A stretch of DNA of 7,498 nt from an uncultured Lachnospiraceae bacterium (GTDB lineage: Bacteria; Bacillota; Clostridia; Lachnospirales; Lachnospiraceae). The stretch spans positions 1 through 7,498 of the forward strand of contig UQVK01000130.1 of the NCBI GenBank assembly GCA_900544445.1, in the 5' to 3' direction. Every line of letters begins with the position of its first letter. Within the stretch, counting starts at the first letter, position 1. The notes below the pieces were generated by a model that saw nothing but the letters and a program-made list of their open reading frames with translations, ran no database searches and was not told the origin of the DNA. The translations under genes and the position numbers were made by a program. Of this stretch, positions 1 through 6,297 are shown piece by piece.

Positions 1-53
1 CCCTCGACCTACTGATTACGAATCAGTTGCGCTACCGACTGCGCTATTCCAGC
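1..53 (-). tRNA. tRNA-Thr (anticodon CGT), 3' part cut by window edge
   Basis: Read on the minus strand from 53, the cloverleaf can be laid out base by base. The 5' acceptor strand is GCTGGAA (53-47), followed by TA. The D stem GCGC (44-41) pairs with GCGC (32-29) around an AGTCGGTA loop. The anticodon stem ACTGA (27-23) pairs with TCAGT (15-11) around loop TTCGTAA, giving anticodon CGT (20-18), which reads the Thr codon ACG. The variable loop is AGGTC (10-6) and the first T-stem strand is GAGGG (5-1). The T loop, second T strand and 3' acceptor strand lie outside the window. The 5' acceptor end and AGGTC variable loop fit bacterial tRNA-Thr. More tRNA genes may follow, but that cannot be seen here. 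Confidence 0.95.
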
Positions 54-69
54 ATTTGCGACAGGGATT

Positions 70-120
70 ATTATAGCTTCTCTTTCACCGTTTGGCAAGA
101 ACTTTTTTCCTTTTTTGTCA
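70..120 (-). promoter_or_regulatory. Strong sigma-A type promoter of tRNA-Thr, with A-tract UP-like element
   Basis: On the minus strand a -35 box TTGCCA (98-93, 5 of 6 consensus) is followed by exactly 17 bases and a perfect -10 box TATAAT (75-70). Transcription should start near 63, about 10 bases before the tRNA 5' end at 53. Two A-runs of six lie just upstream of the -35 box (about 103-116) and resemble the UP elements of stable-RNA promoters. The promoter begins 29 bases after the stop codon of the channel gene. Confidence 0.85.
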
Positions 121-127
121 TTTATCC

Positions 128-1081
128 TTATCCGGCTTCACCGCTTTTCTGCCCCTGCGCATGATCCAGATGCACATCCATCTGCGGATAGGGAATTCCG
201 ATCCCATTATCGTCAAAGGCATATTTGATATCTTCCAGCATCTTCCAGCGGACAGGCCAGTAATCTTCGGTTTTTGTCCAGAAGCGCACACCGAGAACCA
301 CGGCGCTGTCTCCCAGCTCGTCCACAAAAATATTATAGCCAAGCTCTCTGCGCACCCGCTCTTCCTGTACCAGAAGCTCCTCCAGCACCTGCTTCGCCTT
401 CCGGATGTCCGCTTCATAGGAAATCCCCACCTTCAGCTCCACCCGTCTGTTTTCTTCTCTGGTCACATTTGTGATCCCGGTGTCCGAAAGCGGACCGTTG
501 GGAAGGATGATGGTCTTATTGTCCATGGTGGCCAGCTTGGTATAGAAAACCGTAATCTCCGACACCGTTCCTTCGCTGTTGTAGGTGGACTCTATGATAT
601 AATCACCCACCCGGAAGGGATGCAGGATCATGATCATGATGCCGCCGATGCAGTTCTTCAGGCTGCCCTGGAAGGCAAGACCCACCGTGACGGTGGCGGA
701 GCCGAGCACAGTGGCGATGGTCGCCGCATTGATCCCAAGATGCATGGCGATCTGAAAGATCAGAAAGGCATACAGGATCACCCGGACGCAGGAATCGATG
801 AACTTTCCCGCCTGTCCGGCGGCTCCCGTACGCACAAGGGCCTTTCCGACCAGCTTCCGGATCAGACTGATCACGCGGGAGCCGATCAAAAATGTGACAA
901 TGCAGAAAACAACACGCACCAGCAGATCGATCAGGGACTGGGGAGCAGCCTGCAGAAGCTGCTGTCCGACCGCCAGTTCTTCGGAAACCTCCGTTTCCGA
1001 AGAAAGAAGCGTCAGAAAACTCCATCCCGGTACCACTCCTGCCGTTGTTGTCATGAATGCTGCTGCCCTGTCCCAAATCAT
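128..1081 (-). CDS. mscS: MscS-family small-conductance mechanosensitive channel
   Basis: This 317-residue membrane channel would open under membrane tension to release solutes during hypo-osmotic shock. Three hydrophobic segments are visible: about 45-74 (TM1), 97-117 (TM2) and 119-153 (TM3). TM3 carries the family signature GLAFQGSLKN (134-143), with Gln138 and the kink Gly139 at the places of E. coli Gln112 and Gly113. HPFRVGDYI (154-162) leads into the cytoplasmic beta domain (about 155-215, with ILPNGPLSDTGITN), and the alpha/beta domain ends with the family-typical IGIPYPQMDVHL (294-305). The length is slightly above E. coli MscS (286 residues, from memory) because of a longer N terminus. 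The ATG at 1081 is preferred over Met10 because GGAG lies 7 bases upstream. It starts 4 bases after the glgB stop, so co-translation is likely. No terminator follows. The TM3 packing face differs from E. coli (see findings). Confidence 0.93.
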   Translation of the reverse strand: MIWDRAAAFMTTTAGVVPGWSFLTLLSSETEVSEELAVGQQLLQAAPQSLIDLLVRVVFCIVTFLIGSRVISLIRKLVGKALVRTGAAGQAGKFIDSCVRVILYAFLIFQIAMHLGINAATIATVLGSATVTVGLAFQGSLKNCIGGIMIMILHPFRVGDYIIESTYNSEGTVSEITVFYTKLATMDNKTIILPNGPLSDTGITNVTREENRRVELKVGISYEADIRKAKQVLEELLVQEERVRRELGYNIFVDELGDSAVVLGVRFWTKTEDYWPVRWKMLEDIKYAFDDNGIGIPYPQMDVHLDHAQGQKSGEAG

Positions 1082-1085
1082 TGAT

Positions 1086-3554
1086 TTACTCCATTTCTTC
1101 TCCGTTTTCTTCTGTTTCCGCCTCCGTCATCCGTTTCCGGGGCTTCGTTACCCTGACAGGCTTTTCCACCTCGCCGTTTTCAGAGATCTTCGCCTCGGCG
1201 GCGAATACCTTTTCCTCCAGCTCTTCCTTCAGAGTCTTCGCAACGCGGCCTGACGCGGCCTTTTTCGCGCTCTTTTTCTTTCTGGCCGCTTCCTTCTCCT
1301 TACGCGCCTTTTCCGCCTTCTTTCTGGCGATTTCCTTCAGTTCCTCCTTCGTGTATGGCTGATAGGAGAAAATACTGACGCTTAAGGGAGCCTGCGTCAT
1401 TTTGATGGAATATTCCCTTCCATCCCATGCTTCCTCCACAGCCGTCTTCACTCTGGGGTTCGTTCTTCCCTGTCCGCCGTATTCCTTCGCGTCAGAGTTA
1501 AGGATTTCCTTATATTTTCCATTCAGAGGCACGCCGACCTGGAAGCCTTTTCTTTCCACGTTTGCGAAATTCACCACCACCAGAAGCATGTCCTCATCCT
1601 TCTTTCCCTTGCGTACAAAGGAAAGGATACAGTCGTTGGCGCTGATGCAGTCAATCCACTCAAAGCCGTCCCAGCTGGTATCCTTCACGGAAAGAGCCGG
1701 CGCAGAGGTATAGAGATGATTGAGAGCCTTCACAAATTCCTGCAGTCCCTTATGGTCCGCTTCCTCTGTGAGATACCACTCCACCTCTCTGTTTTCATTC
1801 CACTCGTCGTATTCTCCGATATCCTGTCCCATGAACAGAAGCTTCTTGCCGGGATGACACATCATATAGCCGTAACTGGCCTTCAGGTTGGCAAACTGTT
1901 CCTCTCTGGTTCCCGGCATCTTGCCCAGCATAGACGCCTTTCCGTGCACCACCTCGTCATGGGAAAGCACCAGCATGAACCGCTCGCTGTAGGCATAAAC
2001 CATGCTGAAGGTGAGCATATTGTGGCAGCCGGAACGGAAGTAGGGGTCCTGTCTGATATAGTTCAGGAAATCGTTCATCCAGCCCATGTTCCACTTCATG
2101 TCAAAGCCAAGGCCGCCTTCCTCCTGGCTTCCCGTAACCAGCGGCCATGCGGTAGATTCCTCCGCGATGGACAGGGCGCCGCGCCCTCTATTATGGATCA
2201 TGCTGTTGACATGCTTTAAGAATTCCACGGCCTCCAGATTCTCATTTCCGCCGTAAATATTGGCCACCCATTCGCCGTCCTGCTTTCCATAATCCAGATA
2301 GAGCATGGAGGCCACCGCGTCCATGCGGATGCCGTCGGCATGGTACTGTTCAATCCAGAACAGGGCGTTTGCGATCAGATAGTTGGATACCTGAGGCCTT
2401 CCGTAGTTGTAGATCAGCGTCCCCCAGTGAGGATGAGCACCCTGTCTGGGGTCCAGATGCTCATACAGACAGGTTCCGTCAAAAGCGGAAAGGCCGTAGG
2501 TATCCCTGGGGAAGTGCGCAGGCACCCAGTCCAGAATCACGCCGATTCCCGCCTTATGCATCTCGTTCATGAAATACATGAAATCCTCCGGCGTGCCGTA
2601 TCTGGCAGTGGGCGCGTAATAGCCGATCACCTGATAGCCCCAGGAACCGTCGAAGGGATGCTCCATGACGGGCATCAGTTCAATATGGGTATACCCCATC
2701 TCCTTCACATAGGAAATGACAGCAGGGGCCAGTTCCCGATAATTGCAGTAGGGTCTGTCGTCCTCCGGACGTTTGAAGGATCCCAGGTACAGCTCATAGA
2801 CGCTGACCGGCGCATTGCTGTAGTCCGTCTTTTCCCGCTTCTTCAGCCACTCCTCGTCCTCCCAGGCAAAGCCGGAAATATCCCGGATCACAGAGGCCGT
2901 ATCCGGACGGAGCTGCTGGCTGAAGGCATAGGGATCCGCTTTCAGGTAGGTAAGGCCGCCCTTCGTCTTTAACTCATATTTATAATTCTGCCCTTCCAGC
3001 TCGCCGGGGATGAACAGTTCAAAGATTCCGGAATCCCACAGCCGTCTCATCTGGTGAACACGGCCATCCCAGTGGTTAAAGTCTCCCACCACGCTCACCC
3101 GCAGAGCGTTAGGCGCCCAGACCGCAAAATGCACCCCCTTTGTGCCGTCGATGGTACACACATGCGCGCCCAGCATATTGTAGGCTTCATAGTGGATGCC
3201 TGCCGCGAAACGGTCCGTATCCTTTTTGCTGATCACCGGGGCGAAACGATAGGGATCACCCTCCACCTTCACCGTGCCGTCCGGCCAGGTCACCCGGTAC
3301 TGATAGGACGGAACCTCTTTTCCCGGAATCAGAGCCGCATAATACCCGGCCTCGTCCGCAAGCTCCATTTCCACTTCCTTTCCCGTATCGGAAAACACAA
3401 GCTCCACCTTCTGCGAATCCGGCCAGAACGCCTGAAACACGATGGCATTTCCCGCCGCATGAGGCCCAAGCAGTCTGTGGGGATTGTCCTCCTCTGAATA
3501 GATGATCGCCTCGATTTCCGGCCAGTTCATCAGCTTATACAGTTTGTCCTTCAT
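1086..3554 (-). CDS. glgB: 1,4-alpha-glucan (glycogen) branching enzyme, GH13, with Lys/Glu-rich C-terminal tail
   Basis: This cytoplasmic 822-residue enzyme cleaves alpha-1,4 chains and transfers them to make alpha-1,6 branches in glycogen. Domains in order: N1 module (about 10-110, starting near NPHRLLGPH), CBM48 (about 125-235, VHFAVWAPNA and VVGDFNHWDG), GH13 barrel (about 250-620) and C-terminal beta domain (about 640-733). Catalytic motifs are intact: DWVPAHFPRD (342-351), GIRMDAVASM with nucleophile Asp412, IAEEST with acid/base Glu465, and SHDEVVHGK with Asp533. Residues about 735-822 form a low-complexity tail rich in Lys, Ala and Glu, which the family does not usually have. An in-frame ATG at 3632 lies inside the upstream gene. 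The ATG at 3554 is chosen because GAGGG sits 7 bases before it and the protein then begins like the family. It lies 28 bases after the DUF1015 stop, with no promoter seen between. No other glycogen gene is in the window. Confidence 0.95.
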   Translation of the reverse strand: MKDKLYKLMNWPEIEAIIYSEEDNPHRLLGPHAAGNAIVFQAFWPDSQKVELVFSDTGKEVEMELADEAGYYAALIPGKEVPSYQYRVTWPDGTVKVEGDPYRFAPVISKKDTDRFAAGIHYEAYNMLGAHVCTIDGTKGVHFAVWAPNALRVSVVGDFNHWDGRVHQMRRLWDSGIFELFIPGELEGQNYKYELKTKGGLTYLKADPYAFSQQLRPDTASVIRDISGFAWEDEEWLKKREKTDYSNAPVSVYELYLGSFKRPEDDRPYCNYRELAPAVISYVKEMGYTHIELMPVMEHPFDGSWGYQVIGYYAPTARYGTPEDFMYFMNEMHKAGIGVILDWVPAHFPRDTYGLSAFDGTCLYEHLDPRQGAHPHWGTLIYNYGRPQVSNYLIANALFWIEQYHADGIRMDAVASMLYLDYGKQDGEWVANIYGGNENLEAVEFLKHVNSMIHNRGRGALSIAEESTAWPLVTGSQEEGGLGFDMKWNMGWMNDFLNYIRQDPYFRSGCHNMLTFSMVYAYSERFMLVLSHDEVVHGKASMLGKMPGTREEQFANLKASYGYMMCHPGKKLLFMGQDIGEYDEWNENREVEWYLTEEADHKGLQEFVKALNHLYTSAPALSVKDTSWDGFEWIDCISANDCILSFVRKGKKDEDMLLVVVNFANVERKGFQVGVPLNGKYKEILNSDAKEYGGQGRTNPRVKTAVEEAWDGREYSIKMTQAPLSVSIFSYQPYTKEELKEIARKKAEKARKEKEAARKKKSAKKAASGRVAKTLKEELEEKVFAAEAKISENGEVEKPVRVTKPRKRMTEAETEENGEEME

Positions 3555-3582
3555 ATCAGATCCCTCTTCCTTCCCTCTTTTT

Positions 3583-4911
3583 TCATTCTTTTTCCATATG
3601 ATGAAGAATATCCGCATGGACATCCTCTTCATCCTTCAGACTGTGAATAAAAAGCCCGCTTCTCAGCTTCGGCTCAAACCAGGTGGACTTCGGCGGCATC
3701 AGAAGTCCTGCGTCCGCCACAGAAAACAGCTCCCCGATGGATGTGGGATACAGGGAAAAGGCTGCGGCGCAGTCCTGCTCACACCGTCTTTCCAGTTCCT
3801 TCAGCCCCCTGATTCCTCCTACAAAATCAATTCTTTCATCCGTTCTGGGATCTGTGATTCCAAGGACCGGTTCCAGAATCATTCTCTGCAGAACGGCCAC
3901 GTCCAGTTCCCGAACCGGATCGGGCTTTCGAAGCGAATCTCCTGCCGTTCCCGCTTTCCCGTATTGTTCTCCGATCTCCGGCTTCCGGACCAGACGGTAC
4001 CACTTCTTTTGCAGATACAGACCGAACCGCCCCTTTCTTTCCGGCCGGTAAGGCCCTTCTTCCGGAGTGATTTCAAAGATCTCTTCAATTTTTCGTAAAA
4101 ATTCCTGCGGCGTCAGGCCGTTCAGATCCCGGATCACCCGGTTGTATTCCAGGATGGTGAGCTGATCATCCGGAAACAGGACGGACAGGATGAAATTAAA
4201 GGGCTCCTCTCCTGTATAATCCGGACATCTGCGCCTGCATTCCTGCGCCACGCGGACGGCAGAAGCACAGCGATGATGCCCGTCCGCTATGTACAGCCTT
4301 TCCACCTTTTCAAACGCCTCATGAACCGCCCGGATGTCCTCTTTTCTGCCGATCCGCCAGACCCGGTGGCTGATGCCGTCGGGGGAGGCAAAATCATACA
4401 GGCAGGCCTCCCTTCTGCAGCGCTCCGTAACGGACGTAACCGCCTTTGCCGCGCGATAGGCGAGAAATACCGGACCGGTCTGCGCCTCACAGGCCCTCAC
4501 ATGTCGGGTCCTGTCCTCTTCCTTATCGCTTCTCGTATTTTCATGCCTGCGGATCACGCCGTTCAGATAATCGTCCACCGACACACAGGCCGCAATCCCC
4601 GTCTGGACACGTCCCTGCCGTTCCAGCTCATATATATAATAACAGGGCTCCGCCTCCTGCTGAAGGCTGCCCTCCTTCATCCATTGCCGTAAAAGCGTTC
4701 CCGCCCGTTCATATACGCGGTCCTCCGTAACGTCCATGTTCTCCTCTTCAAACTGGGTTTCCGGCCTGTCCACCGCGAGAAAGGAAAAGGGTTCCCTCCG
4801 TGTCTCCTCTCTGGCCTCCTTCCCATTCACAACATCGTAGGGAAGAGCTGCAATCCTTTCTGCCAGTCCCTGTGCAGGCCTCCAGGCCCGAAAAGGTCTT
4901 ACCTCCGCCAT
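3583..4911 (-). CDS. DUF1015 family protein, function unknown, possible serine/phosphoserine enzyme
   Basis: This is a 442-residue soluble protein with no signal peptide or membrane segment. Family features I recognise are the start MAEVRPFRAWRP with LPYDVV (23-28), IRRHENT (120-126), GPVFLAY (146-152), IADGHHRCASAVR (208-220) and the C-terminal LMPPKSTWFEPKL (404-416) with SGLFI (418-422). No function is established to my knowledge. The DGHHR element resembles the GxxR motif of ParB/sulfiredoxin-fold proteins, a fold that includes free-serine kinases; this link is inference. An in-frame ATG at 4956 would add 15 residues, but the ATG at 4911 has GGGAGG close upstream (a short 4-5 base spacing) and matches the family start. 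It has its own promoter behind the serA terminator and is followed 28 bases later by glgB. Many hits to this family are annotated only as hypothetical. Confidence 0.88.
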   Translation of the reverse strand: MAEVRPFRAWRPAQGLAERIAALPYDVVNGKEAREETRREPFSFLAVDRPETQFEEENMDVTEDRVYERAGTLLRQWMKEGSLQQEAEPCYYIYELERQGRVQTGIAACVSVDDYLNGVIRRHENTRSDKEEDRTRHVRACEAQTGPVFLAYRAAKAVTSVTERCRREACLYDFASPDGISHRVWRIGRKEDIRAVHEAFEKVERLYIADGHHRCASAVRVAQECRRRCPDYTGEEPFNFILSVLFPDDQLTILEYNRVIRDLNGLTPQEFLRKIEEIFEITPEEGPYRPERKGRFGLYLQKKWYRLVRKPEIGEQYGKAGTAGDSLRKPDPVRELDVAVLQRMILEPVLGITDPRTDERIDFVGGIRGLKELERRCEQDCAAAFSLYPTSIGELFSVADAGLLMPPKSTWFEPKLRSGLFIHSLKDEEDVHADILHHMEKE

Positions 4912-4967
4912 TTTCCCTCCCATCTGCCGATATCTGGCATGTTCTTTTTCTCTCATCTACAATATAC

Positions 4968-4996
4968 AGTATACCCGATTCCGCATTCGGATACAA
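4968..4996 (-). promoter_or_regulatory. Putative promoter of the DUF1015-glgB-mscS unit
   Basis: On the minus strand TTGTAT (4996-4991, 3 of 6 consensus) is followed by 17 bases and TATACT (4973-4968, 5 of 6). Transcription would start near 4961, giving a leader of about 50 bases before the ATG at 4911. The -35 box begins just past the serA terminator, as expected for a new transcription unit. The -10 box overlaps an 11-base palindrome, TATACAGTATA (4963-4973), which could be an operator. Confidence 0.6.
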
Positions 4997-5000
4997 GCAG

Positions 5001-5030
5001 AAAAGGCACACCGTATCTGATGTGCCTTTC
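5001..5030 (-). terminator. Intrinsic terminator of the serC-serA unit
   Basis: On the minus strand AAAGGCACA (5029-5021) pairs perfectly with TGTGCCTTT (5010-5002), a 9-bp stem with a 10-base loop, and is followed by a short T run (TTTTCTGCTT). It lies about 100 bases past the serA stop. On the plus strand the same hairpin is followed by only TTTCTT and there is no plus-strand gene to end, so minus-strand use is favoured. Confidence 0.8.
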
Positions 5031-5068
5031 TTCCCTGTTACTCTTCACAGCCGATTCAAAATGGACAA

Positions 5069-5091
5069 CACGTGCGTCGTGCCTGCACGTG
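5069..5091 (-). other. Second hairpin in the serA 3' trailer
   Basis: CACGTGC (5069-5075) and GCACGTG (5085-5091) form a perfect 7-bp inverted repeat with a 9-base loop. No T run follows on the minus strand, so it is not a terminator by itself. It may protect the serA mRNA 3' end or act with the downstream terminator. On the minus strand its loop holds AGGCAC, the same six bases as in the 5' arm of the terminator, so an alternative pairing is possible. Its role is unknown. Confidence 0.5.
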
Positions 5092-5130
5092 ACTTCTTTG
5101 CTCCATTCGCAGCCGCTCCTTACCAGGATT

Positions 5131-6294
5131 CTATTTCACCACACGCACACGGAATACGCCGGGAATGGCGCGAAGCATGTTTATGATTTCCTCCGATGCC
5201 TGTTCCTCCACGTCAAACATGGTGTAGGCGACCTCCCCTTTGGATTTGTTGATCATGTCGGAGATATTGATTCCCTTTTCACCGAAAACCGCCGCGAACC
5301 GGGTGATCATATTCGCCACATTCTTATGGAAGATGCTGATGCGTCCCGCCTGTGTGCAGACGCCCATATCACAGGAAGGATAATTGACGCTGTTTCTGAT
5401 GTTTCCGTTTTCCAGATAATCCATCAGTTCCTTCACGGCCATCGCCGCGCAGTTGTCCTCGGATTCTTCGGTGGAAGCGCCCAGATGGGGAATGACGATG
5501 CAGCCCTTCTTTCCCGCGGTCACAGGATTGGGGAAGTCGGACACGTATCTGCGCACCTTTCCGCTCTCGATGGCGCGGATCACCGCCTCCTCATCCACCA
5601 GAAGATCACGGGCAAAGTTCAGAAGGATCACGCCGTCCTTCATCTTTGCGATGGCCTCCTCATTGATCATCCCCTTCGTGCTGTCCATGAGGGGGACGTG
5701 GATCGTGATGAAATCACATTCCTCATAAATCTCATTTACATCGATCACATGCTTCACATCCCGGCTCAGGTTCCAGGCCGCATCCACGGATACATAAGGG
5801 TCATAGCCGTAGACCTCCATTCCCAGATGCTTCGCCGTGTTCGCCACCTTCACGCCGATGGCGCCGAGTCCGATGATGCCCAGCTTTTTTCCCTGGATTT
5901 CGGTTCCGGCAAAATTCTTCTTCACCTTTTCCGCCGCTTTGCCCACGTTTGCATCGCCGCTGTTCTCACGAACCCAGTTGATGCCGTCCACGATATCGCG
6001 GGAGGCCAGCAGCATTCCCGCAATGACGATCTCCTTTACGCCGTTGGCGTTCGCTCCGGGCGTGTTGAACACCACGATGCCCTTCTGGGCGCATTTTTCC
6101 AAAGGGATGTTGTTTACGCCTGCGCCTGCCCGCGCCACCGCGAGCAGGTTTTCCGGCAGCTCCATATCGTGCATGGAAGCGCTGCGGACGAGAATGCCGT
6201 CCGCCTCTTCCATGTTCTGTGTGTTCTGATACTCTTCCGTAAAGCCCTCCAGGCCCACCTTCGAGATGGGGTTAAGGCAGTAATAATGAAACAT
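5131..6294 (-). CDS. serA: D-3-phosphoglycerate dehydrogenase (short form with ACT domain)
   Basis: This 387-residue cytoplasmic enzyme oxidises 3-phosphoglycerate to 3-phosphohydroxypyruvate with NAD, the first step of serine synthesis. The substrate domain is formed by about 1-95 and 280-310 (LVRSAS 35-40, ARAGAGVNNI 54-63). The NAD domain (about 96-280) has GLGAIG (142-147) and Asp165 at the end of the second strand (YGYDP). Active-site Arg229 (NFARD) and His270 (IPHLGAST) are present. The usual catalytic Glu is not: the segment reads SDFPNPVTAGKKG (252-264). An ACT domain (about 318-387) suggests effector binding, with serine the obvious candidate. The ATG at 6294 lies 3 bases after the serC stop, with GGAG 9 bases upstream inside the serC end, which points to translational coupling. 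Other hydroxyacid dehydrogenase activities are possible from sequence, but the serC context and ACT domain favour SerA. Confidence 0.93.
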   Translation of the reverse strand: MFHYYCLNPISKVGLEGFTEEYQNTQNMEEADGILVRSASMHDMELPENLLAVARAGAGVNNIPLEKCAQKGIVVFNTPGANANGVKEIVIAGMLLASRDIVDGINWVRENSGDANVGKAAEKVKKNFAGTEIQGKKLGIIGLGAIGVKVANTAKHLGMEVYGYDPYVSVDAAWNLSRDVKHVIDVNEIYEECDFITIHVPLMDSTKGMINEEAIAKMKDGVILLNFARDLLVDEEAVIRAIESGKVRRYVSDFPNPVTAGKKGCIVIPHLGASTEESEDNCAAMAVKELMDYLENGNIRNSVNYPSCDMGVCTQAGRISIFHKNVANMITRFAAVFGEKGINISDMINKSKGEVAYTMFDVEEQASEEIINMLRAIPGVFRVRVVK

Positions 6295-6297
6295 GGC

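Noticed and set aside
92..1084. Plus-strand open frame of 330 codons opposite mscS
   Set aside because: It is antisense to a clear MscS channel, starts inside the tRNA promoter region, and has a low-complexity His/Asp-rich translation.
1250..1340. DNA repeat or recombination site in the Lys-rich coding stretch of glgB
   Set aside because: The apparent repetition comes from recurring Lys, Ala and Glu codons. No exact tandem unit of useful length is seen.
3555..3632. Upstream in-frame start that would add 26 residues to GlgB
   Set aside because: The extra segment overlaps the end of the DUF1015 gene and is unlike GlgB N termini. The start at 3554 has a well-spaced GAGGG.
4912..4956. Upstream in-frame ATG adding 15 residues to the DUF1015 protein
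   Set aside because: It lies very close to the predicted transcription start, lacks a good ribosome binding site, and the family begins at MAEVRPF.
5001..5030. Bidirectional use of the terminator hairpin
   Set aside because: There is no plus-strand gene to terminate and the plus-strand T run is short and interrupted, so only the minus-strand role is kept.
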